Shown here: positions 55,976 through 64,000 of the stretch, one piece after another
Numbering within the stretch: the first letter of the stretch is position 1
How the letters are laid out: each line of letters opens with the position of its first letter
Source: Trichomonas vaginalis G3
Taxonomy: Eukaryota; Parabasalia; Trichomonadida; Trichomonadidae
Reading direction: 5' to 3'
Length of the DNA stretch: 64,000 bases
NCBI RefSeq assembly: GCF_026262505.1
Contig: NC_067206.1
Coordinates: forward strand, 31,697,896 to 31,761,895
Translations under genes and position numbers: made by a program
Notes under the pieces: generated by a model
Databases searched by the model: none
What the model was told of the DNA's origin: nothing
The model's input: the letters and a program-made list of their open reading frames with translations, nothing else

Positions 55976-57476
55976 AAAGTGCTATTGGTTTTGTAAACTT
56001 CTTTGCTCTCAATTCATCTGGACCGTCTCTGTCACCAGTATATTGTATTTGAACTGTACCAACAGTTGAAATACCACCCATAAAGTCTTCTGAGTCAGCA
56101 AATGGAATGCCAAGCCAAAAGTTTGAACGGTCTCCATTTGTATATTGAGTTTTTTGACCTCCTGTATGAGTCCATAGTTTTACATATGGCATAATAGAAC
56201 TTTGCATTTCAGGGTTAATAGTTGTTGTGAAGTTGTTGTTAAAGTTCATAGCATCTAATGTCAAGTTGTATGACCTCATATCTTCAACTGTAGAATATTC
56301 TTCTCTTGGATAATATTTGCCATCTATGTTTATATGATATTTAATACCAGGGTTGTAGAAACAAGAATAGTCATTTATAGTTCGTCTGAACAGTACAAAC
56401 ATAGTATCTGCATGTTTCATTGCAGTTGTTAAAGCAATATCCGTTCTTGCACCTGGGTCAGCACTTTGGTTTCCAACTTCACCTGCAAAGTCTTTGACAG
56501 ATATTTGGTGTATAGGGAACATAAGTGGAACTGCAATATATTTGGCAGCTAAAGCATTTGAAATATCTGGGTCCAACATATAGACTGCAAGTCTGCTTTC
56601 TATTCTCTTGCATTCAAACTTTTCGCATGTAAACTTAACTGGGTCCCAAGCAGTTCCAGCAGCATTGAAATAATAGTTTACTTCATTGTTGAAGTTTGAG
56701 AAACCAAAGTCTAAGTCAACTTTGTCTTTGCAAAATTCGGCGAATGATGTTTGATTTGTTCCCTTTACGTCTGTAATAGTGAATGGGTCTTGTGTTGGTG
56801 CAATGACTAAGTTATTTTTGCTTGGAGTAAGTTCGATAGAAATTTTTTCTGCCCAGTTTGGCAAGTATCTTAAAAACCTGAAGATGAGGAAAGATGACAA
56901 AGGAACTCTAAGTTTCAGTTTTACTTTGGTTACTGCTGCTGCAGTTTGTCCAGAAAGGTTAACATAAACTCCTGGAACGTTAGGGTCAAGTCTTCTTATT
57001 TTCTCAATAGTTGCATACTGGTCTGTTTGTTCTCTAGCTTGTGGTTGTACTGAGTTTCTCAAAGCAAACCATTCATAGTTTGCCCATGTTACTGTTTGAA
57101 CTAAGTCAGAGTTAGAATATATCTTATATCCCATGAAAACTTCTGGAGCATATTGGTATCCGACATAGAAAATTCCATTGCAACCTTTCTTGTCAGACAA
57201 CTTGGCAGAAGGTTTTATTTCAATGTCTTGTTCCACGTATAAGAATGAGTTGTCAATAGAAATAATGTGAAACCTGTCGCATGCAATATCTACTGTTGTT
57301 GAAGAACCTTCATCAAACTCACCTACATTTCCATAAGAAACAGCAGTTGTATATTCGTAAGTTCCAGGAACTATTTCTGACCTTCTAATGGCATTCTCGC
57401 ATTCGTTATACCATTCGGAAACATTTCCGTTCATGGCATCCAAAACTGTTGGCGTAATATTCTGAGCGGCGTACAT
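55869..57476 (-). CDS. Major capsid protein (double jelly-roll), outer Maverick
   Basis: A 535-residue protein (MYAAQNITPTVLDAMNGNVS). The signature LRVPLSSFLIFRFLRYLPNW with a following ISIELTPS strand marks the junction of the two jelly-roll barrels. Near the end, FWLGIPFADSEDFMG and IQYTGDRDGPDELRAKKF belong to the second barrel and tail. It is homologous to 45826-47400 but clearly diverged, so the two Mavericks come from different lineages. The box TATTTTTACCC precedes the ATG. The frame looks whole. Confidence 0.87.
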   Translation of the reverse strand: MYAAQNITPTVLDAMNGNVSEWYNECENAIRRSEIVPGTYEYTTAVSYGNVGEFDEGSSTTVDIACDRFHIISIDNSFLYVEQDIEIKPSAKLSDKKGCNGIFYVGYQYAPEVFMGYKIYSNSDLVQTVTWANYEWFALRNSVQPQAREQTDQYATIEKIRRLDPNVPGVYVNLSGQTAAAVTKVKLKLRVPLSSFLIFRFLRYLPNWAEKISIELTPSKNNLVIAPTQDPFTITDVKGTNQTSFAEFCKDKVDLDFGFSNFNNEVNYYFNAAGTAWDPVKFTCEKFECKRIESRLAVYMLDPDISNALAAKYIAVPLMFPIHQISVKDFAGEVGNQSADPGARTDIALTTAMKHADTMFVLFRRTINDYSCFYNPGIKYHINIDGKYYPREEYSTVEDMRSYNLTLDAMNFNNNFTTTINPEMQSSIMPYVKLWTHTGGQKTQYTNGDRSNFWLGIPFADSEDFMGGISTVGTVQIQYTGDRDGPDELRAKKFTKPIALFTEDALLKIRSMKPAGAPQIGITTASIEQILAAGQ

Positions 57477-57508
57477 TTCATATGGGTAAAAATATAGAAT
57501 AGTTGGAT

Positions 57509-60500
57509 TTATGTGTCATAATAGAACCCACTCGGACCAAGCTTTACTTTCTTCCTGACTGAGTTTTTAACTCTTCTTTTTCCTTCATTGCCACTACTTT
57601 CACTAGATGAAATTACTTCTTCACTACTTTCACTTTGTTCTACTCTTCTCTTCTTCTTTGGTGTCGCTTTTGGTAACTTGCCCTCTGCTTCAAGTTGTTG
57701 CATCTTTGCCTCATGTTCACCTAGTATGTTGTAAATTTCCCATATCCTTTTTGCCTTTGGGCTCTGGTCGCCCATCTCAGGTAACCTATATCCTAGAAAG
57801 ATTTTGTCATAGTTTGTATTTGAGTCTTCGCTTATTGTTTGCATGACTCTTTCCTGAGTTTCCGGTTCAAGCTCTTCAAACAGAGCTTGTCCATATGGAA
57901 TAAGCTCGTTTCCAAATATATGTTTTTGTAGCCATTCTGGTTTTCTTTCCATGTTACCAATAATATCTTTTGTGAATGGGAAAGCTTTACCCAACGTTTC
58001 AGTCTTGCGTCATTTATTTCTGTAGTTGGTTTTATTTTGTCATGGAACATGTTTTTCAATACTAACATTTCATTTGGTACTGTCCATTTGAGTTTTCTTA
58101 AATATTCATCCCTTCTCAGTTCATTGTCCGCAAAGTAAGTTTTTATGACATTTTGCAAACTTTCGTTTGCAAGGTCATGTACAATAGGTTCTCTTCCTTC
58201 TCTCTCCCTAACTTTCTTTCTAAACTCTTCACCAAATATACCATCTCTATGGTTCTGTGTAGTTCTTTGAGATAAATGTTCTAGAACGTCAGGTGTTATA
58301 TTTCCCTCAGCCATGTTCATTTCATACTGGTCCAAAATATCTGCATCTTTCATATCTTTCAATGGCATTAAAGCCGCGCTGAAAATACCAGCTATATCTG
58401 GTTCACCATTCACTTCCATTGCGTCTACAACTTCTTGGAATTGAGGTTGTAAGTTTATGAACCACCTATCCGGATTAGCTTTATGACCCCATCTCATTGT
58501 AGTTCCATAGTCTGCAGAAACAAAAGTAGGTTTGTTTCCATATTGGTTAGGTTCTGAATGAACTTTAAACAATGTTTCATTTCTATATGTTTTGTTGAAA
58601 TTTAACCTTTTATTTTCACCGAGTTCAGCCAAAGATTGAACGTTATATGGTCGTAAGTAAAAAGGATTATTGTATTTGTGTACATTATCTTTCAGTTCTT
58701 CCATTCTATGCTGAATATTTTCATCTGATGTTGGAGTCTTTTGTATGTCGGTAAACATTTTTCGATATTCTTCTACTATGTCAGCCGAATTTTTCTTAGA
58801 CTCTTGGAAAGATTCCATATTCTCCTCATACACTTGTTGAGGGTCAAGATTTTTCGGCTGTTCCAAATCTTCATCTAGTTCTGTGAAGTTAGTTTCCAAA
58901 GGAGGGATTTGTTCGTTTCCTTCTGGCTCTTCTAGCTGTTGTTGCTGAACTATTTCTTCCATGTCTGGTTGTATCTGAACTTCTTCCTGTGGAGTTTCTT
59001 GTACCTCATCTGCTGGCATTTCATATATTCCGAGACCGTTTTTAACAAGTTCCCTATCTAAGTCATCCGGACTCATAAACCTTTCTTCTTTCGTTCCGTC
59101 TCTATTTTTTACGCGTTTCATGAAGAGAGTTGAATTATCATTTAGCTCTGACATCAAATATCTCGGAGTAAATTCATTCATGTCATTTGGATGATATGCT
59201 ATTAAATCATATCCCTTTGCGAGCTTGTATTTTCCAGGTTTGAGATTATATCCGATTTTATGCTGAACCATAAAGCTAAATAGGTTCGGGTCAGTATTTC
59301 CTTCCTTGAACTTTCTAATAGCTTCTTTATATCTGTCACTAAAGTCAAGAGTATCTGGGTAACCATAATCTTCCTTAAGCATTTTTAAGAATTCTTGGTT
59401 TCCTTTTTCTCTACTTCTTTTATGTCCTTGCTCTGTTTGTGGTTGTTGTTGTGCAGGGTTTTGAACTGTTGGTTGTTGTGCAGGGTTTTGAACTGTTGGT
59501 TTTGGTTGTTGTTGTTGTGCTGGATTTTGAACTGTTGGTTGTTGTGCAGGGTTTTGAACTGTTGGTTTTGGTTGTTGTTGTGGTGCTGGATTTTGAACTG
59601 TTGGTTGTTGTGTTGGTTTTGGTGCATGCCTATGTCTGTGTCCATGTGACGATGTAAATGTTTTAGGTAGTCCTGGTGCAGGTGCTTCTCTTGGAGGGTT
59701 TGGTGGTATATAAGTTCCACCAGCTGGCACATATGTTCCATCTGCAGCATAATGTCCTACCTGACTTTTCGTTTTTAAGAAAGCATTTACTAGGTCTGTT
59801 TTGGTCTGTTGTAACTCTTTTTCTTGACTTTCCACAACAGCTGCTCTAACGGAGTCATAGGCACTTTGAACTGCCTGTCTCGTTGCTGCATCTGTTATTT
59901 TCGTCATATTTTGTGCTACTTCTCTTAACTCTTTGTCGAAACCTTCAGACTTCAGTTTCTTTCCAGATGAGAAATCGTTCACTTGTTTCACCTTACTATG
60001 AAGAGCTTCGAAGGCATTCTTAAAGTCAGCATTCATTAAAGCTTCATTTGAACTGTCTTCATCCGCTTGTATTTTTGTCCTTATTGACCCTATAAGTTGG
60101 GCTGCTTTGGCGTTGGCTTGGGCATCTAACCAGTCATTATTAGCTTTTATATATTCTGCGCTTTTCATTGCCTTTTGCATGGCTGCATCGTTATTTTTAC
60201 TTTCTTGTGCTAAGTTTTCATACTGTACAGTTTGGTTTTGCAACTGTAAAAGTTTTTCTGCCTTTACATTTGCTTCAACTTCTTTTTTATACTCATCGCT
60301 ATCCATATATGTCTTCAGGGCTTTTTGTTTTATCTCTTCATCTTTCAGTACTTTATATTGAGTAGTATGGTTTTTCAAATTTATAACATCTTGTTCCATT
60401 TTTGCTACTTCTGCTGCTTTTTCTGACACTTTTTTCGCATATTCCTCTGTACTTAGTTCTTTCAGTTGTTCTTCTTTCTTCTTTTTCTCTACGTTTAACT

Positions 60501-60915
60501 CATTGAGTTTCTTTGTCTGTCTGTCATATTCTAGTTTCTTTTCGTTTTCACTTATTTGTTTCTGTATGTCTAGGTTTGACTTTTTGACATCTGTTATTTG
60601 ATTTTTGAGTGAACTCAAATTCATTTGACTTTGAGGGTTATAAGCTGTTCCGTCTGCAGCTCCACCATAGCCTGCCATTTTCGCTAAAAGTGCCGCTCTT
60701 AAACCTCCACTCTGTGCACCAATAACTCGGTTTAAAAGCATAGGGTTGCTTGACATTTGTTGCAACATAGTGGGGTCATTCATCATTTGTTGTTGCAACA
60801 TAGTGGGGTCATTCATCATTTGTTGTTGCAACTGTTGTTGTGGTGTCAGTTTTACTATTGGATGTTTCAATGCTTCCTTCCTCTTACGTATATTCTTACG
60901 TAGCTTACGTGGCAT
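57509..60915 (-). pseudogene. Very long coiled-coil / Gln-Pro-rich protein, probably virion or scaffold, broken
   Basis: A protein of more than 1000 residues starting MPRKLRKNIRKRKEALKHPI. N-terminal QQMMNDPTMLQ repeats come first, then a long coiled coil (about residues 80-370), repeats of PTVQNPAQQ type (about 430-490), and a folded acidic C-terminal region ending in a Ser/Lys-rich tail. It looks broken, with about one break. It lies at the right end, just inside the TIR. The length and design suit a scaffold, tape-measure-like or core protein; this is inference. The inner element has no counterpart. Confidence 0.6.
59440..59630. repeat. Coding repeat for PTVQNPAQQ modules
   Basis: Near-identical 27-39 bp units of GGTTGTTGTGCAGGGTTTTG type on the plus strand encode PTVQNPAQQ and KPTVQNPAQQ modules on the minus strand. 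About five copies, so length variants are likely among related elements. Confidence 0.8.
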
Positions 60916-60956
60916 TTTAAGTGAAGTTAAAAAGCGGTTTTTGACAGATGTTTATA

Positions 60957-61302
60957 TGACACTATTAATATGATGTAAATAACAACGGTTTTGGTTTTGT
61001 CACCGGCTGGTCAGCTGGGGTTCGGTCCTCCTCTTGGGTCTTGGGCAAAATTTCTTCGGGGCTAGAGGGCGCAACGCGCCTGGAAGCCCTCCGAATAAAA
61101 ACTTCATTTATACTAAACATCTTCGGGGCTAGAGGGCGCAACGCGCCTGGAAGCCCTCCGAATAAAAACTTCATTTATACTAAACATCTTCGGGGCTAGA
61201 GGGCGCAACGCGCCTGGAAGCCCTCCGAATAAAAACTTCATTTATACTAAACATCTTCGGGGCTAGAGGGCGCAACGCGCCTGGAAGCCCCACTACCTTT
61301 TT
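60957..61302 (-). repeat. Right terminal inverted repeat of the outer Maverick
   Basis: Reverse complement of 3160-3437, with four instead of three 67-bp units (GGGGCTAGAGGGCGCAACGC marks recur 67 bp apart). Confidence 0.88.
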
Positions 61303-61307
61303 TTAAA
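61303..61307. other. Candidate target-site duplication, right (TTAAA)
   Basis: Matches 3155-3159. Confidence 0.45.
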
Positions 61308-61778
61308 GAACCAAAGCATATATCCTTTTGTTCATATTTTCAAAGAATCCCCTAAAAAACTGCGCGAAATTGTAAATTAATAAATATATTTCAAGCATCT
61401 AACCTGATTAGAAAAGATTTTAAAGATAAGCACATATTTGATGTTAGATTCGCCATCAATAATGGTATTATATGCATGACAACATAGCATTACAAAAACA
61501 AAGAGAAAACAAATAGATTACAGAAGATTTTAAGCAAAGTATGCAAATTATAATGAATTATATAATATTGATTTTTCTTTTGACGTATTCTTGGCTAATT
61601 GATGATATTTTTCTCCATCAATAAAATGGTATTACTTTGGAAGGATATATTCAATTGATTTGAAATAAGATAACTTGATTTTTGAAATCAAGCAAATTTG
61701 AATATGTTTCAAACTAACTTTTGCTATATTGACTCAAAATCTTTATGAAAAATATAGTGATTGCCTTAATTTTGGTTA
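61308..61778. other. Host intergenic DNA upstream of the 61779 gene
   Basis: About 470 bases of AT-rich DNA without a gene. Together with 3051-3154 it formed the original spacer between the two divergent host genes. I find no convincing match to the T. vaginalis initiator consensus next to either start codon. Confidence 0.6.
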
Positions 61779-64000
61779 ATGTTTTCTGTCGAATTTTTTA
61801 CAAACTTGGAGACAGGCATACTATTTGGATCAAATAGTCAAGATCCGGACTTTTTTCAAAGATTATGCTTGACACCTGTTACAGAAATAACGAAACGAGC
61901 AGAAATTCAACAAAAAATTAAACGAATTATAAATATTATAAAATATATCACAAAATCAACGCCAAATACAGATGAAGAAATCCAAAATGCAATAGTTGAT
62001 TGCTTTATTCGATTACTCAGCCAAGACCATAATACGTTTTTTTCTTTTTACGTGAAAGACCTGATCATGATGATAAATGATGGAATATATAGCTCGAGTT
62101 ATATTGAATTACAAAATGTTTTTGCAAATTTAATCATTAAACATGATAGAATTGAAGTTCGCAAATTATTTTTATATTTAGTTGCATGGAACTCACAAAA
62201 TATTCATTTTCATACAAATTGGATAGAAAACCTACATTTATTGATCGTTAATTTAGTTTCTAATACAATAATCAAATGTAAATCATTCGATTACTCAAAA
62301 AATCTTATTCTGAGGTTGGCAGTTTCCTTTGTTGCACCTAGATTTAATACATCTTGCGAAAAATATTCACAAAAAACAATTTTTTCGAATTTTACTTATC
62401 CCTTATCTGTATTAGAAAATATTGAAATGTTTTCCAAAGACCAAATCAAGTTCACAATACATACAATGAATCTTGCGTATTTTTTTGTATTTTCATCAAT
62501 TACAAACAAATCAACAGATATACTTACTAAATTCGCACTGTTTTTGCAAACATGCGAAACAGCGCGTGCATCTATTTGCTATGCACTTTATCTTTTATGT
62601 TTAGACTCTTCAAAACATTTAATTCCAAGATTTCTTCAAACAATGAATTGCCCAATTGGAAGGACCATCATGGAACAACTGTTCACATATAATACATCAA
62701 AAGAGTTTTATATCTTAAATTCTCAATGCGGACAAATTTTCGTTCAATATTTTATGAAGTCCAAAAGATACTTCCCCGAAATGTTTATGACAAGTATCAT
62801 GCCTCTCAATTTTCAGATTCCAACAGAAGTTGTTGAACAAAAAGATTTATTACCAGAAAAGAATGTTAATATGTACTTGCAATACATAATGAATATGGTA
62901 ATCAGATTTGATTCATTTGATCCTATTGAAAAAAGCCAATTTATTGAATCAAATTTAATTTTATTGCTTCATCATATATTCAGAACAAGAAACATCCTTT
63001 TTAACATAGAAAACTACATTTCTGTCAGAACAATAGATCAGTTTTGTACAATTATCAGCTTGTTTTTTGATTGTACGAAAACAATTATTTTTGATCAGCC
63101 ATTTAAGATCTCACTTATCAATGATTCATTTGTTGACAGTGTTTTGCTTTGCATGAAGTTTATAATGATCGCTAAAATACCAGAAGAATTCTCAAATGTA
63201 TTTTTTAACGTGAAAAATGCTTACAATTCAATAATTTCTTTTATTACAAGAAACTCTTCAGCATTTACAAGAATTTTAGCATGCAAATTTCGCGTTTCTC
63301 TGCTCCCTGCTGTCATAATTTCTGCTTCCGTTTTAAATCTTCCACTTTGCACTAACTTAACTTTATTGAAATACGTTGCATATAGTACAATTCCAGCAAC
63401 AGTATCAGCTGCAGTTCTTTTGGTCAGGAATTTACCTCCAACAAATGATTTGGCCGAAGGAATGGTTAATCAGTTATTAGCTTTCTATGTAAAAAGAACA
63501 GATAAGCAGAATTTGAGAGCAATTGAATCATACATGACTTTCATGACCATTAAAATCGATAAAAATCCAGAATTTTCAAAAAAGTTAGCTTTGGCTTCGA
63601 ATTTCCTTTATTGCTATAATTCTCTTATTGGTTATCTTGCTTATTATGAAGAAAATTTGGATTCTCTTATTACACTCATTATTCTAATCAGTAGAATCAA
63701 AAATCATGAGCCCAAAGTTAAACTTCAAATTCCATATCAGTATTTGTTTGGAAAAGATGTAGTTAGACATCTAGGAAAACAAGGTTTGGAAGCACTTTTT
63801 GATCTCTTTATTGCTGATTTTGTTAAAACAGGAGCGAAATGTGAATTTCAACTTAAAATGGCCAATTATAGCGGCCAGACTATAAGAAATTTTAGAATTA
63901 TCCAGCAATATATTAATAATCAAGAAATTGATCTCCAAACAATTGAAGCTCCAAATATTGATGAGAAGCAATCGCTCCCATGGAAAGTGAATAATGAGCT
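61779..64000 (+). CDS. Host large helical protein (possibly ARM/HEAT-like), 3' end outside window
   Basis: The frame starts at the ATG at 61779 (MFSVEFFTNLETGILFGSNS) and stays open for 740 codons to the window edge without an intron. It is rich in Leu, Ile, Phe, Asn and Ser, with repeating amphipathic helices (for example YLVAWNSQNIHFHTNW and LLLHHIFRTRNILFNIE). That is typical of large helical-repeat proteins such as importin- or exportin-like families, but I see no diagnostic motif. Composition matches the 1-3050 host gene and differs from the Maverick genes. Confidence 0.7.
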   Translation, partial: MFSVEFFTNLETGILFGSNSQDPDFFQRLCLTPVTEITKRAEIQQKIKRIINIIKYITKSTPNTDEEIQNAIVDCFIRLLSQDHNTFFSFYVKDLIMMINDGIYSSSYIELQNVFANLIIKHDRIEVRKLFLYLVAWNSQNIHFHTNWIENLHLLIVNLVSNTIIKCKSFDYSKNLILRLAVSFVAPRFNTSCEKYSQKTIFSNFTYPLSVLENIEMFSKDQIKFTIHTMNLAYFFVFSSITNKSTDILTKFALFLQTCETARASICYALYLLCLDSSKHLIPRFLQTMNCPIGRTIMEQLFTYNTSKEFYILNSQCGQIFVQYFMKSKRYFPEMFMTSIMPLNFQIPTEVVEQKDLLPEKNVNMYLQYIMNMVIRFDSFDPIEKSQFIESNLILLLHHIFRTRNILFNIENYISVRTIDQFCTIISLFFDCTKTIIFDQPFKISLINDSFVDSVLLCMKFIMIAKIPEEFSNVFFNVKNAYNSIISFITRNSSAFTRILACKFRVSLLPAVIISASVLNLPLCTNLTLLKYVAYSTIPATVSAAVLLVRNLPPTNDLAEGMVNQLLAFYVKRTDKQNLRAIESYMTFMTIKIDKNPEFSKKLALASNFLYCYNSLIGYLAYYEENLDSLITLIILISRIKNHEPKVKLQIPYQYLFGKDVVRHLGKQGLEALFDLFIADFVKTGAKCEFQLKMANYSGQTIRNFRIIQQYINNQEIDLQTIEAPNIDEKQSLPWKVNNE

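Larger units (their letters stand above)
3160..61302. mobile_element. Outer Maverick/Polinton element, carrying a nested second Maverick
   Basis: The element is bounded by inverted repeats that begin with an A-run and GGTAGTGGGG. It encodes the hallmark set of the class: retroviral-type integrase, B-family polymerase-like protein, packaging ATPase and double jelly-roll major capsid protein. It also has a D12-type methyltransferase, a superfamily 3 helicase and a phage-like fibre. Total length is 58.1 kb, or about 26 kb without the inner element. Its two TIRs are nearly identical, which suggests a recent insertion. It looks broken, with perhaps six to eight disrupted genes including the KilA-N gene split by the inner element. 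It occupies the intergenic space between two divergent host genes. Confidence 0.9.

Noticed and set aside
3160-61302. Bacterial or phage origin of the whole window, suggested by fibre, Dam and HNH genes
   Set aside because: Capsid, ATPase, integrase and polymerase types are those of Mavericks. The TIR and target duplications, the AT-rich spacers and the flanking eukaryotic ankyrin-type gene all speak against it.
3160-61302. An adenain-like cysteine protease, often found in Polintons
   Set aside because: I looked for a His...Asp/Glu...Cys pattern of that family in all unassigned genes and saw none I could defend. It may be absent or too diverged.
61308-61778. T. vaginalis initiator (TCA-type) next to the host starts
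   Set aside because: Only loose matches are present near the ATGs, no better than expected in AT-rich DNA.

Overview
The window looks like nuclear DNA of Trichomonas vaginalis or a very close trichomonad. It is AT-rich with long intronless genes, a large ankyrin-type gene at one edge, and giant DNA elements of the Maverick/Polinton class. I identify the organism from gene content and base composition, not from a database match. Two host genes lie at the edges, pointing away from each other: a minus-strand ankyrin-like gene (1-3050) and a plus-strand gene for a large helical protein (61779 to the edge). The roughly 0.6 kb between them has been opened by an insertion of about 58 kb.

The insertion is two nested Mavericks. 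The outer one (about 3160-61302, some 26 kb without its guest) has terminal inverted repeats built of 67-bp subrepeats. Its left arm (3.2-16.9 kb) carries an adenine DNA methyltransferase, a small membrane protein, amphipathic minor-capsid-like proteins, two related putative minor capsid proteins, a phage-type fibre, an integrase, a B-family polymerase-like gene, an HNH gene and a Cys-motif protein. Its right arm (49.1-61.3 kb) carries the packaging ATPase, a putative ssDNA-binding protein, a superfamily 3 helicase, a second putative minor capsid gene, the major capsid protein and a long coiled-coil/Gln-rich protein.

The inner Maverick (16953-49065) sits in the KilA-N gene of the outer one. 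It has 0.9-kb inverted repeats that each contain a whole 144-codon gene, and an AACTT target duplication. It has its own ATPase, fibre, integrase, KilA-N, SSB-like, polymerase and capsid genes, mostly diverged homologues of the outer set. About 9 kb of it (25.8-34.75 kb) is a direct duplication plus a degraded third partial copy. Without that it would be about 23 kb, a normal size for the class, so an assembly fault is a serious possibility.

Between the outer element's modules lie patches not explained by Maverick genes: a 121-bp satellite (14.55-15.31 kb), 21-bp and 22-bp arrays next to two copies of the same small gene (16.4 and 49.4 kb), and an island of hairpins (50.19-50.79 kb).

The most interesting new signal is a family of tiny GC-rich double hairpins. 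Their stems differ in sequence but pair perfectly, and they lie in frame inside many Maverick genes. Other strong leads are a T-run box just upstream of most Maverick start codons, AGGTGA palindromes at gene ends of the inner element, and phage-like fibre proteins in a eukaryotic element.
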